Source: CFX2 sp014338005
Lineage (GTDB): Bacteria; Chloroflexota; Anaerolineae; Aggregatilineales; Phototrophicaceae
Reading direction: 5' to 3'
DNA length: 64,000 bases
Assembly: GCA_030263555.1 (NCBI GenBank)
Contig: SZPE01000005.1
Coordinates: 1-64,000, forward strand
Shown here: one piece after another, positions 51,055 to 59,413 of the stretch
How the letters are laid out: the number at the start of each line of letters is the position of its first letter
How positions within the stretch are numbered: the stretch's first letter is position 1
The notes under the pieces: generated by a model
What the model was told of the DNA's origin: nothing
Seen by the model: only the letters and a program-made list of their open reading frames with translations
Databases searched by the model: none
Made by a program: the position numbers and the translations under genes

Positions 51055-51333
51055 TTGCTTAGCCCAATTGCTACCCTGGGATTTATTCTGGCGACGCTTT
51101 TTGGCGCGGCCTTTCACCTGATTCTGGGTGGCGACGCGCGGCGGCTGGCCCTGTTTTTGCTCTGCGGCTGGCTCGGCTTCGCCCTGGGACACCTGATCGG
51201 CACAACGTTACAGATCAATATTTTGAACATCGGCACGCTGCGAGTCGCTGCGGCGGCGGTTGGCGCGATCATCGCTGTTCTGGTCGCCCATTTCCTGACC
51301 GCCAAACCCAGGAACAAACGCTCATCCGGTTAG
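51055..51333 (+). CDS. Small membrane protein of unknown function
   Basis: About 92 residues with three hydrophobic helices and a basic tail (KPRNKRSSG). AAGGGG at 51041-51046 fits TTG 51055 as start; TTG 51031 is an alternative. It is first in a group of three small genes encoding envelope-type proteins. Confidence 0.6.
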   Translation: MLSPIATLGFILATLFGAAFHLILGGDARRLALFLLCGWLGFALGHLIGTTLQINILNIGTLRVAAAAVGAIIAVLVAHFLTAKPRNKRSSG

Positions 51334-51345
51334 GATTGTTTAATT

Positions 51346-51849
51346 ATGACCGACACTTCCCAACGATCTTCGACAGACCCGACACCGGCAGCCGGTAAAG
51401 GCGGCTGGACGCCCAAACGCATCGTCACCGTCTCCGCCGGGGTTCTTGGCGGTTTAATCATTCTGCTCTTTCTCATCGGGCTGGGGCTGGCCGTTTTCAC
51501 CAACGCCGAAGCCACCGCCCCGCGCATCCAGATCATTCGGGACATTTTTATCATCATCATGGCACTGGAATTTATCCTCATCGTTTTCGCCCTGGCGGTC
51601 TTGATTCTCCAGGTCGCCCGGCTGATTAACCTGCTTCAAAACGAAATCAAGCCCATCCTTCAAAACACGCAGGAAACCGTCAGCAGCGCCAAAGGCACGG
51701 TTGATTTTGTCAGCAGCAATGTCACCCGCCCGATCATTCGAGCCAGCGGCTTTTTGGCCGGGACCGGCGTGCTGCTGCGCGACCTGGGCGGCATCCGAAG
51801 GGCGATTCGCCGTAATGGCAGAGGGCAGGAAGATGACGAACGAGTCTGA
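51346..51849 (+). CDS. Membrane protein of unknown function
   Basis: A 167-residue protein: a polar N-terminal 25 residues, two membrane helices (about 28-50 and 66-90), then an amphipathic helical segment (LLQNEIKPILQNTQETVSSAKGTVDF) and a basic end. The middle looks like DUF948-type proteins, which often sit next to YtxH-like genes, as here. The end overlaps the next gene by 17 bases. Confidence 0.68.
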   Translation: MTDTSQRSSTDPTPAAGKGGWTPKRIVTVSAGVLGGLIILLFLIGLGLAVFTNAEATAPRIQIIRDIFIIIMALEFILIVFALAVLILQVARLINLLQNEIKPILQNTQETVSSAKGTVDFVSSNVTRPIIRASGFLAGTGVLLRDLGGIRRAIRRNGRGQEDDERV

Positions 51850-52108
51850 TCGCGGCGAAAATCTTTTAGACCTGGGGGCGGTCGTGGGCGGTTTTATCGT
51901 TGGCCTGCTGGTTGGGGGCATAATGGCGCTGTTTAAAGCGCCGCAAAGCGGCAGAAAAACCCGCCGGCAGATCGAAGAAACGGGCGACCAGCTTTTAAGC
52001 AAAATCGAGGCCGCCATCCCGCCCGACCCTATCGCCGAAGGATTGGCGGAAGGTAAAGCCGCCGCCCGCCGCCGCCAGGCGGAACTCGGCCTCGGCAAAG
52101 GGCATTAG
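51833..52108 (+). CDS. YtxH-like small membrane protein
   Basis: A 91-residue protein with one glycine-rich helix (VVGGFIVGLLVGGIMALFKAP) followed by QSGRKTRRQIEE, the YtxH pattern of a membrane helix and a positively charged amphipathic helix. YtxH proteins are often linked to general stress. The start overlaps the upstream gene, and its end overlaps the convergent NAD(P)HX repair gene by four bases. Confidence 0.75.
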   Translation: MTNESDRGENLLDLGAVVGGFIVGLLVGGIMALFKAPQSGRKTRRQIEETGDQLLSKIEAAIPPDPIAEGLAEGKAAARRRQAELGLGKGH

Positions 52109-53805
52109 TCGTTTTCGAGCATCTGGAAGGTTTCACCCAACGCTTGCAGCACGTCGCCCGCGACGACGCTGCGGGTGCTGCCCTGGCGTCGAGCGGCGTT
52201 CAGCCCGGCCAGACCGTGCAGATACGCCCCGGCCACCGCCGCCCGGAAAGGCGACAGCCCCTGTGCCAGCAGGCCGGTGATGATGCCCGCCAGCACATCC
52301 CCGCTTCCTGCCGTCGCCAGAGCATCGGTTTTGAACGGCAAAATCGCCGTCTGGCCGCCGGGTTCGGCGACAACCGTATGCGCGCCTTTGAGCAGCAGCA
52401 CCGTTTTCCATTCCGCCGCTTTGTTTCGCGCCACTTCCAGCCGCCGCGCCTGAATATCCTGAATCTCCATTTTCGCCAGCCGCGCCATCTCGCCGGGATG
52501 AGGCGTCAAAACAGTGTTCGGCGGCAGTTTATCCCACCAGTTTTCGATCTCACTCAGCAGATTAAGACCATCGGCATCTATGACCAGCGGCGGGAAAGCT
52601 GCCGTTGATGATTCGGACAAGGCGGCTTCCGCTGCGGCGGCAAATCCAATCGGGCGGCGCGGCTGCTGTCCGCGAGCCGATGTTTCAAACAAACGCAACA
52701 GCAGGTCGCGGGTGCTGGTTTCTCGCCCCCACCCCGGCCCCAGCAGCAGCGCATCATATCGCGCTGCCTCCTGCCGAATGAACCGCGCCGCGCCTTCCAC
52801 CAGGACGCCCATATCATGCGGCAGTAATATCCAGGTCGGCTCTAAAAGATGCCCGCCGAGGGCGGCAGCCACCGGCCCCGGCGCGCCTACCGTCACCAGA
52901 CCCGCGCCCGCGCGATAAGCAGCCATCGCCGCCAGACCAGGCGCGCCCATATAGTTGGCCGACCCGGCCACGACCAGCGCCTTGCCGAACGTGCCTTTGT
53001 TGGCGTTCGCCGTGCGCGGCGGAAGCAGCGCGCGAACCTGCTCCGCATCCACCAGCAGCGGCGCGTCCGCCTGCATTTCCGGCAGGTCGTCAGGCACGCC
53101 GATGGTTGCTACGTGTAATTCGCCTACTGCCGCCGCGCCGGGGAATTGCAGCAGGCCGGGTTTGGCCGCAATGAACGTCACCGTTTCATCGGCAAAAATC
53201 GTCCCGGCGTCCAGTTCGCCGCTGTCACAGTCCAGGCCGCTGGGACAGTCCACCGCTACCACATAAGGTCGCGCGCGCGGGACGGGCCGCGCGGGATGAG
53301 ATGGCGTGATGATGCGGCCATCTCCTACCGGACGCTGCTCATCATTGAGCGCCTGCCGCGCGGCACGCAGCACTTTTTCAGCCGCGCCTTTCAGCGGCAG
53401 CCGCACGCCGATGCCGAACAAAGCATCAACCACGATATCGGCGCTGGCGACCATATTTCGCAGCACCCGGTAATCATGGTCATTCTCTGCCAGCGCCACG
53501 AACAAACCGGCATCCCGGACGGCTTTAAAATTGGCATCGGCTTCGTCGCGCGTTTTGAGCAGATAAAACCGCACCTGGGCGGCGCTCTCCTGGGCGATGA
53601 TGCGCCCGGCCACCAGCCCATCCCCGCCGTTGTTGCCGGAACCCACCAGCACCGTCACCCGGACATCCTCTCGACCGGCAGCCGCCTTCAGAACCCGCTC
53701 GGCCACCGCGCGACCGGCATTTTGCATCATTCGATCATACGTCAAACCGGCAGCATCGGCGGCAGCTTCGACCGCGCGCGTCTGTTCCACCGAAAGTATT
53801 TTCAC
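52105..53805 (-). CDS. nnrDE: Bifunctional NAD(P)HX epimerase / ADP-dependent dehydratase
   Basis: A 566-residue fusion. The N-terminal epimerase (NnrE/YjeF_N, residues about 1-235) has VLVGSGNNGGDGLVAGR. The C-terminal ribokinase-like dehydratase (NnrD, about 245-566) has GSANYMGAPGLAAMAAYRAG, TPHPGEMARLA and ATAGSGDVLAGIITGLLAQG. Together they repair hydrated NADH and NADPH. AGGAGG on the minus strand (53815-53820) precedes two adjacent GTG codons (53808 and 53805); 53805 gives the family-like MKILSVEQ. The frame is open beyond, but with no family resemblance. Confidence 0.93.
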   Translation of the reverse strand: MKILSVEQTRAVEAAADAAGLTYDRMMQNAGRAVAERVLKAAAGREDVRVTVLVGSGNNGGDGLVAGRIIAQESAAQVRFYLLKTRDEADANFKAVRDAGLFVALAENDHDYRVLRNMVASADIVVDALFGIGVRLPLKGAAEKVLRAARQALNDEQRPVGDGRIITPSHPARPVPRARPYVVAVDCPSGLDCDSGELDAGTIFADETVTFIAAKPGLLQFPGAAAVGELHVATIGVPDDLPEMQADAPLLVDAEQVRALLPPRTANANKGTFGKALVVAGSANYMGAPGLAAMAAYRAGAGLVTVGAPGPVAAALGGHLLEPTWILLPHDMGVLVEGAARFIRQEAARYDALLLGPGWGRETSTRDLLLRLFETSARGQQPRRPIGFAAAAEAALSESSTAAFPPLVIDADGLNLLSEIENWWDKLPPNTVLTPHPGEMARLAKMEIQDIQARRLEVARNKAAEWKTVLLLKGAHTVVAEPGGQTAILPFKTDALATAGSGDVLAGIITGLLAQGLSPFRAAVAGAYLHGLAGLNAARRQGSTRSVVAGDVLQALGETFQMLEND

Positions 53806-53859
53806 CACCCGCCACCTCCTGTTTACCACCGCCGCGATTATACCATCGAGGTGACAAAC

Positions 53860-53886
53860 AAAAATCCGGCCTCTGACCGGATTTTT
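53860..53886 (-). terminator. Rho-independent terminator after the polyprenyl synthase gene
   Basis: A perfect 10-bp stem (AAAAATCCGG with CCGGATTTTT) and a 7-base loop, 24 bases past the stop of the leftward gene. On the minus strand the T run is part of the 3' arm. Confidence 0.8.
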
Positions 53887-53910
53887 AGTGTTCAATATCC
53901 CTGTATTGTG

Positions 53911-54837
53911 TTAACGTTCGCGCTTCACCATCGTATAGGCCATCTCGATCAGCGCATCCTTCGCCGGCGAGTCCGGCAGCGGGCGCAGGCTTTCCACCGC
54001 CATCTGCGAAAAGGCCTCGGCCTGCTGGTAAGCCTCGTCAATCGCCCCGCCGCGCATCACTTTGCTGCGGATGGCGACTATTGGGTCATCGAATGTTTCC
54101 TCAACCACCGCCACGCCGCCGGGTTGACCATTGGCGGCATAAGCAACTGCAAAACCCCGCCCCTGGGCAATATCCACGCCGGCGGTTTTGCCCAGTTTTT
54201 CGGAGTCCGCGATGATGTCCAGCACGTCGTCAATGATCTGAAAAGCCAGCCCGATGTTAAAACCATACTGTCCAAGCGCCTCAACGACTTCATCCGGGGC
54301 ATTCGCCAGCCGCGCCCCTAACCGCCCGGCAGACCGGAACAGCGCCGCCGTTTTACGGGCGATGATGTCGTAATAAACCTGGCGCGAAAAGTTATTTTCT
54401 TTCACGGCGCTGGCCTGGAGGGTTTCCCCCTCCACCAGCGCGACCGTCGCTTCGGCCAGAACCACATTCAAATCCCGATAGGGTGCCATCAGTTCGTAAA
54501 CTTTTGTAAACAGGTAGTCCCCGGTCAGCAGCGCGAACGTGCGCCCCCAGATGGCGTTGACCGAGGGCCGCCCGCGCCGCACCACGCCATGATCGTTAAT
54601 ATCGTCATGGACGACGCTGGCGGTATGAACCAGCTCCACCGCCGCCGCTACCGGGACAGCTTCATCAAATTTTTGCCCGCCGTTTGCGGCGTAAGCCAGC
54701 AGCAGCAGACGAGGACGAATACGCTTGCCGCCGGCTTCGAGGATATGGCGGCTGGCGTCGCGCAGAACGCCAACATCACTGTTGACGACTTCGTACATCT
54801 TCGCTTCGACAGCCTGCATGGCTTCTTGTAGAGTCAT
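53911..54837 (-). CDS. Trans-isoprenyl diphosphate synthase (long-chain polyprenyl type)
   Basis: A 308-residue enzyme. The first Asp-rich motif is VHDDINDHG, followed by RRGRPS. The second is FQIIDDVLDI. The start AKMYEVVNSDVGVLRDASRH and the size fit hepta/octaprenyl diphosphate synthases that supply quinone side chains; the exact chain length is not certain. It has its own strong promoter and a terminator, so it is a single-gene unit. Confidence 0.92.
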   Translation of the reverse strand: MTLQEAMQAVEAKMYEVVNSDVGVLRDASRHILEAGGKRIRPRLLLLAYAANGGQKFDEAVPVAAAVELVHTASVVHDDINDHGVVRRGRPSVNAIWGRTFALLTGDYLFTKVYELMAPYRDLNVVLAEATVALVEGETLQASAVKENNFSRQVYYDIIARKTAALFRSAGRLGARLANAPDEVVEALGQYGFNIGLAFQIIDDVLDIIADSEKLGKTAGVDIAQGRGFAVAYAANGQPGGVAVVEETFDDPIVAIRSKVMRGGAIDEAYQQAEAFSQMAVESLRPLPDSPAKDALIEMAYTMVKRER

Positions 54838-54899
54838 CGGTAGCTACCTTTGATTCAACCGATAATTTTTGTTTGTTACTTTCAGAACAATCTAAATTT

Positions 54900-54928
54900 A
54901 TTATACAAATATGCCGGCCAATAGTCAA
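54900..54928 (-). promoter_or_regulatory. Strong sigma-70-type promoter of the polyprenyl synthase gene
   Basis: On the minus strand, TTGACT (54923-54928), a 17-base spacer and TATAAT (54900-54905), about 65 bases before the ATG. Confidence 0.75.
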
Positions 54929-54963
54929 CGAAGTGCGGGGGTTTTTACAAAATATCTAATATA

Positions 54964-55905
54964 CTACAACACCTGTAATACCCGCGCTCCTGCCGCCGCG
55001 ATATGCGTCTGGCGTGCGGCGCTGTTTATCCCCGCCTGTTTATAAACGGCCTGCATTGCCTCGCCGGCGGCGCGTGCTGCCGGTTCGCCGTCACACACCG
55101 CGCACAGCGTCGGCCCCGCGCCGCTGATGACCACCCCCAGCGCCCCGGCCTGTTTGGCCGCCGCGCGCGCTTCTGCCAGACATGGAATCAAATGCGCTCG
55201 CGCAGCCTCCACCACTACATCGCCTTCCATCGCCGCCGCCAATGCGGCAATGTCCTGCCGGTGCAGCGCGTCCACCAAACGGGCGACCGCTGCCGTCTGC
55301 GCCACCATCTGCCGCAGCCCCACCGACGCCGGCAATACCGCGCGCGCTTCCGCCGTTGGAACGGTTATATCCGGCGTAACCAGCGCCAGCACAATGCCCG
55401 GCGGAACGGGCAGCGCGTAAATCTGATCGGCAGCCGTCCCCGTAACCAGCGTGATTCCGCCGAACAAACACGGCGCGACGTTATCGGCATGATAACCGCT
55501 CACGGCGGCCTCGCCGGCCACGCAGGCCGGCAGCAGTTCGGCGTAAGTCAGCGGCGCGCCGTAAAGCGCGTTGACCGCGACCGCCGCAGCGACGGCGCTG
55601 GCGGCGCTGCTGCCTAACCCACTGGCGAGCGGCAGGTGTTTATAGATGGTCAGCGTCACCCCCGTTCGCACGCCCAGCAGGCGCAGCGTTTCCCCGGCGG
55701 CTACACAGGCCGTATTTTTGCCGGCCTCGTAGGGCAGCCGCCCGTTATCTCCCTCGATATGGACGATCACCGCGCCGGGTTCGGCACGCCGCTCCGCCCG
55801 CACCACGTCCCCCGGTTCCTCTACGGCCAGCCCCAGAATATCAAACCCAGCCCCCAGATTCGCAACCGTCGCCGGCGCGAATGCCTCCGCCCTGGTATTC
55901 ACCAT
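54964..55905 (-). CDS. thrB: Homoserine kinase
   Basis: A 313-residue GHMP kinase. The ATP loop is LPLASGLGSSAASAV near residue 100. The N-terminal FAPATVANLGAGFDILGLA and late GVVISGAGPTLCAV are typical of ThrB. It phosphorylates homoserine for threonine synthesis. It is divergent from thrC across a gap of about 50 bases, so the pair may share control. The promoter for thrC and thrB is not clear by eye. Confidence 0.94.
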   Translation of the reverse strand: MVNTRAEAFAPATVANLGAGFDILGLAVEEPGDVVRAERRAEPGAVIVHIEGDNGRLPYEAGKNTACVAAGETLRLLGVRTGVTLTIYKHLPLASGLGSSAASAVAAAVAVNALYGAPLTYAELLPACVAGEAAVSGYHADNVAPCLFGGITLVTGTAADQIYALPVPPGIVLALVTPDITVPTAEARAVLPASVGLRQMVAQTAAVARLVDALHRQDIAALAAAMEGDVVVEAARAHLIPCLAEARAAAKQAGALGVVISGAGPTLCAVCDGEPAARAAGEAMQAVYKQAGINSAARQTHIAAAGARVLQVL

Positions 55906-55957
55906 AAGAACTTGTTATCCTTACGCTGCGCTTCGTTATTTTTTCGCGGTGATTGTT

Positions 55958-57253
55958 ATGCACAGCATACTACAATGTATGGATTGCGGTCAGCAATACC
56001 CAATTGACCGGATTATCTATGTTTGCGAATCCTGCGGCGGGCTGCTGGATGTCTGCCATGATTTTGAGGCTGTGCCGGTCAGCCGCGAAACTTTTGACGC
56101 GCGCCTGGGAAGCCAGGAAAAACCCTATACCAGCGGCGTCTGGCGCTACAAAGAACTGGTTTATCCCGGCATTCCCGACGAAAAAATCATCACCCGGCCA
56201 GAGGGCAACACGCCTTTATACCACCTTCCCGCCCTGGGAAGCTGGGCAGGCGTTCAAACGCTTTACCTGAAACACGAAGGGGAAAACCCGACAGGCTCGT
56301 TCAAAGACCGGGGCATGACCGGCGGCCTCACCCAGGCCAATATCCTGGGCGTCCGGCGCGTCGCCTGCGCGTCCACCGGCAATACGTCGGCGTCGCTGGC
56401 GGCCTACGCCGCATTGGGCGGTTTTGAAGGCATCGTCTTTTTCCAAAACAAACAGGTCGCCCTGGGCAAACTGGCGCAGGCCGTCGCTTATGGCGCGACC
56501 TGCATCCAGGTTAATGCCGATTTTGACCGCAATATGGAACTGGTGCGCGAAGCCGCCGACCGGCTTGGCATTTATGTCTTAAACTCGATCAACCCCTTCC
56601 GCCTGGAAGGGCAAAAAACCATCATTTTTGAAACCCTCCAGCAGTTACGCTGGCAGGTTCCCGACTGGATTATCTGTCCCGGCGGCAACTTGGGCAACAG
56701 TTCCGCTTTCGGCAAGGCCCTGCGAGAGCTGTACGACCTGGGTCTGATCGCCCGCCTGCCCCGCCTGGCGATCATCCAGGCCGAAGGCGCGAATCCCCTG
56801 TACAAAAGTTTCCGGCGCGGGCTGAACGGCTTAGAGCCGGTTCATGCGGAGACCATCGCCACCGCCATCAAAATCGGCAGCCCGGTTAATTATACAAAGG
56901 CCGTGCGGGCGCTGCGCTGGACAGATGGCGTGGTCGAGCAGGTCAGCGATCAGGAAATCATGGACGCCAAAGCCCTGATTGACCGGCGCGGCATCGGCTG
57001 CGAACCGGCTTCGGCCTGCTCGCTGGCAGGGACGGCCAAACTCGTTCGCCAGGGTATCATCCGGCCTCACGAAACCGTCGTCGGCATCCTTACCGGACAC
57101 ATTCTTAAAGACCCGGAAGCTACTATTCACTACCACAGCCGGCGGCTGGACGGCATCGAAGCCCACCATCCAAACGCGCTTCTGAGCGCCGAGCCGTCTA
57201 TCGAAGCTATCAGCCGTATCTTGCAGGCTCCGCGCGGCGAGCCGTCGTCATGA
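55958..57253 (+). CDS. thrC: Threonine synthase
   Basis: A 431-residue PLP enzyme. The N-terminus has a zinc-ribbon-like Cys set (CMDCGQQ, CESCGG). PLP-binding Lys is in GSFKDRGMTGG near residue 117, and the phosphate loop is STGNTSASLAAYA. It converts phosphohomoserine to threonine. GTG 55949 is an alternative start. Its stop overlaps that of the convergent PLP gene (57248) by six bases. Confidence 0.95.
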   Translation: MHSILQCMDCGQQYPIDRIIYVCESCGGLLDVCHDFEAVPVSRETFDARLGSQEKPYTSGVWRYKELVYPGIPDEKIITRPEGNTPLYHLPALGSWAGVQTLYLKHEGENPTGSFKDRGMTGGLTQANILGVRRVACASTGNTSASLAAYAALGGFEGIVFFQNKQVALGKLAQAVAYGATCIQVNADFDRNMELVREAADRLGIYVLNSINPFRLEGQKTIIFETLQQLRWQVPDWIICPGGNLGNSSAFGKALRELYDLGLIARLPRLAIIQAEGANPLYKSFRRGLNGLEPVHAETIATAIKIGSPVNYTKAVRALRWTDGVVEQVSDQEIMDAKALIDRRGIGCEPASACSLAGTAKLVRQGIIRPHETVVGILTGHILKDPEATIHYHSRRLDGIEAHHPNALLSAEPSIEAISRILQAPRGEPSS

Positions 57254-58504
57254 AATCGCCGCTAACGCCTGTTCCAGATCGTCCAGGATGTCGTCGGTAT
57301 CCTCGATGCCGATGGCAAACCGCACCAGATTATCTTTAATACCCAGCGCCAGGCGTTCTTCGGTCGTTTTTTCGTAATAACTCATCAGCGCCGGCTGTTC
57401 GATCAGACTTTCCACCCCGCCTAAACTGGGCGCGATATACGGAATCCGCAGGTGGTCAATAAAACGCCCGGTGGTTTCCAGGTCGCCCGCTACCTCGAAG
57501 CTGACTACCCCACCAAATCCACGCATCTGGGCGGCAGCAGTTGTATGATCCGGGTGCGATTCCAACCCCGGATACCAGACCCGCTCGATTCGAGGGTGCG
57601 ACTCCAGATAACGCGCCACCGCCAGCGCCGTTCGATTCTGCTGCGCCACCCGCACGGCCAGCGTTTTGATGCCCCGCTCCAGCAAATAGGCATTTTGCGG
57701 GTCAACCACGCCGCCCAGAACACCGCGCGCGTCTCGCAGCGCCCGGATACGATCCGCCTGCCCGACGACGACACCCGCCAGCAGATCGTGATGGCCTGAC
57801 AGGTATTTGGTGGCGCTGTGCAGCACAAAGTCAATGCCCCATTCCAGCGGGCGCTGGTTAACGGGCGTGGCAAACGTGCTGTCAATCAGCGTCAGCACGC
57901 GATATTTTTTGCCCAGATGGGCGATTTTTTCCAGGTCGGCAATCCGAAGGTAGGGGTTGGTGGGGCTTTCTGAAATGATAAAGCGGGTCTTTTTGGGGAT
58001 AATCGCTGCTTCCAGCGCCGCATAATCGCCCATCGGGACGATCGTTGTTTCGATGCCAAATCGTTTGAGGAAGGTCAAACAGAACTGGCGCGTCCGGCGG
58101 TAACAGTCATCGGTCATCACAACATGGCCGCCCGACGACAGCACCGACAGCAGCAGTGATGTCACGGCATTCATGCCGGAAGCATACAACACCGCATCCT
58201 CGCCGCCGTCCAGCGCCGCCAGTTTACTTTCTACAGCGGCTACCGTCGGGTTGCCGTAACGACCATATTCCTCCCGGTCGCTGCCGTCCCCCCAGGTCTT
58301 GCGATCCATAAAATCAATCAGCTCTTGCGTGTCGTTAAAGGCATAGGTAGCCGTCTGGACTATCGGCATCGTTAAAGCGCCGTAGGCCTTGCGCCGCCGC
58401 GCGCCGCCGTGTACTGCACGGGTGCTGCTGCCCGGCGCGGGGCGCTGCCGGCCACTCCCGTTAAGCCGGTTGGCGGGCCTGTCCGTGATCCGTTCCTGCA
58501 CCAT
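57248..58504 (-). CDS. Cys/Met-metabolism PLP enzyme (cystathionine gamma-synthase-like)
   Basis: From ATG 58504 the protein has 418 residues. After about 25 variable residues, the family start STRAVHGG appears. Then come Y-R type contacts (EEYGRYGNPTV), LYASGMNAV, SPTNPYLRIADL, PLP-binding Lys in HSATKYLSGH, and SLGGVESLIEQPA. It belongs to the transsulfuration/sulfhydrylase group; neighbours thrB/thrC and the SAM riboswitch favour a methionine-biosynthesis role. The frame is open upstream to 58627 but that part crosses two terminators, so ATG 58504 after GAGGAGGGG is preferred. Exact substrate not determined. Confidence 0.88.
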   Translation of the reverse strand: MVQERITDRPANRLNGSGRQRPAPGSSTRAVHGGARRRKAYGALTMPIVQTATYAFNDTQELIDFMDRKTWGDGSDREEYGRYGNPTVAAVESKLAALDGGEDAVLYASGMNAVTSLLLSVLSSGGHVVMTDDCYRRTRQFCLTFLKRFGIETTIVPMGDYAALEAAIIPKKTRFIISESPTNPYLRIADLEKIAHLGKKYRVLTLIDSTFATPVNQRPLEWGIDFVLHSATKYLSGHHDLLAGVVVGQADRIRALRDARGVLGGVVDPQNAYLLERGIKTLAVRVAQQNRTALAVARYLESHPRIERVWYPGLESHPDHTTAAAQMRGFGGVVSFEVAGDLETTGRFIDHLRIPYIAPSLGGVESLIEQPALMSYYEKTTEERLALGIKDNLVRFAIGIEDTDDILDDLEQALAAIS

Positions 58505-58522
58505 TTGCCCCTCCTCATCAAC

Positions 58523-58548
58523 AAAAAACCCGGATATTTCGTCCGGGT
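58523..58548 (-). terminator. Second leader terminator before the PLP enzyme
   Basis: On the minus strand ACCCGGA and TCCGGGT form a 7-bp stem (58528-58548) followed by a T run (58523-58528). It lies between the SAM-I aptamer and the start codon. Confidence 0.7.
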
Positions 58549-58562
58549 GTGTTCCTTCAAAC

Positions 58563-58585
58563 AAAAAAGACTTCGTTCTGAAGTC
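58563..58585 (-). terminator. First leader terminator, likely SAM-I expression platform
   Basis: On the minus strand GACTTC and GAAGTC (58569-58585) form a stem with a 5-base loop followed by six T. It lies about 35 bases downstream of the aptamer, as expected for a riboswitch terminator. Confidence 0.75.
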
Positions 58586-58620
58586 CTGGAGGTTCATCGG
58601 CGCTTTCCGCCGGATGCTCA

Positions 58621-58724
58621 CTCTCATCTCTCAGAAACACTTCTGCCGGACTTGGCACCTTCCCATCATCTGGGGGTTGCCGCGGTTTCGTCGGGCCGTT
58701 CCCTCCACCGCTCTTTATGAGGCG
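58621..58724 (-). ncRNA. SAM-I (S-box) riboswitch
   Basis: On the minus strand the conserved S-box segments occur in order: CTCATAAAGAGCGGTGGAGG, GGCCCGACGAAACCG, CGGCAACC, GGTGCCAAGTCC, and GAGAGATGAGAG, whose end pairs with the first segment to close P1. The aptamer binds S-adenosylmethionine and normally turns off methionine or cysteine genes by terminator formation. Two terminators follow, before the PLP enzyme gene. This is the clearest regulatory RNA in the window. Confidence 0.96.
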
Positions 58725-58742
58725 TTTTCAGTTGTTGGGGTT

Positions 58743-58771
58743 ACTATACCATAGACGCCGCACAAAAGCAA
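58743..58771 (-). promoter_or_regulatory. Promoter upstream of the SAM-I riboswitch
   Basis: On the minus strand, TTGCTT (58766-58771), a 17-base spacer and TATAGT (58743-58748), about 20 bases before the aptamer. Confidence 0.6.
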
Positions 58772-58843
58772 CGAATCGTCCTCAATTTCCAGGGCAATCG
58801 CTTCAAACTGTCATCTTGCGCTCTGTTAACCCCTATCCCCCGA

Positions 58844-58920
58844 CCCCCTTTCCCCGTATACGGAGAAAGGGGGAGTAAGAGTCTCTTTAAACCCCCTCCT
58901 TGAATTCGGGGAGGGGGTTT
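58844..58920. repeat. Two C/G-rich intergenic hairpins
   Basis: Hairpin one spans 58844-58873 (CCCCCTTTC with GAAAGGGGG). Hairpin two spans 58889-58920 (AAACCCCCTCC with GGGGAGGGGGTTT). Both lie between the riboswitch promoter and the FHA gene. They look like a dispersed intergenic repeat; no gene is seen in 58772-59035. Confidence 0.6.
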
Positions 58921-59035
58921 GGGGGTGGGGTCAAAAGGCAAAAGTCTGCTTACTGCTTACTGAGACGAAGTATCTTCAAGCGATTGCCCTGCCTCAATTT
59001 CGGCAAACTTCTAACGGGAGTATAATGCATTTTAG

Positions 59036-59410
59036 GTGAGCGATTCGGAGTCCCGAACCTTGATTCTCCGATTAGAAATTACCCTCATGAGTGGGGTTGA
59101 TGATGGGCTGCATTTTAACCACAGCACCGAAAACGGCGACGGCCAGCTAGACGACCAGCGGTGGACGATCAGCATTGGGCGGCGGGAGGACAGCGATATC
59201 TGCCTCCGTCACGACATTTACGTATCGCGCCAGCACGCGCTGATCTATTGGGACGGGCATCGGTGGTGGCTGCAAGACTGCAACAGCACCAACGGCACAT
59301 TTATCGAAAGCCGGGGCGCCGACGAACGGGTTTCCGGCACGATTCCGATTAACCCTGGCGAGCTGTTCCGCGTTGGCCGTACTTGGATGCGGATTGAACC
59401 CACAGAGTAG
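59036..59410 (+). CDS. FHA-domain protein
   Basis: A 124-residue protein that is essentially one FHA domain: GRRED, the VSRQHALIYW loop, and NSTNGTFIE, the standard phosphothreonine-binding residues Arg, Ser, His and Asn. Start GTG 59036 keeps the first strand (LILRLEITLMSG); ATG 59087 would remove it. A TATAAT at 59021-59026 ends nine bases before the GTG, so the mRNA may be leaderless. The next gene begins three bases after the stop. Confidence 0.9.
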   Translation: MSDSESRTLILRLEITLMSGVDDGLHFNHSTENGDGQLDDQRWTISIGRREDSDICLRHDIYVSRQHALIYWDGHRWWLQDCNSTNGTFIESRGADERVSGTIPINPGELFRVGRTWMRIEPTE

Positions 59411-59413
59411 ATT

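Noticed and set aside
58505..58627. N-terminal extension of the Cys/Met PLP enzyme
   Set aside because: The open frame crosses two terminators downstream of the SAM-I aptamer. The ATG at 58504 has a strong ribosome site and the family start follows it.
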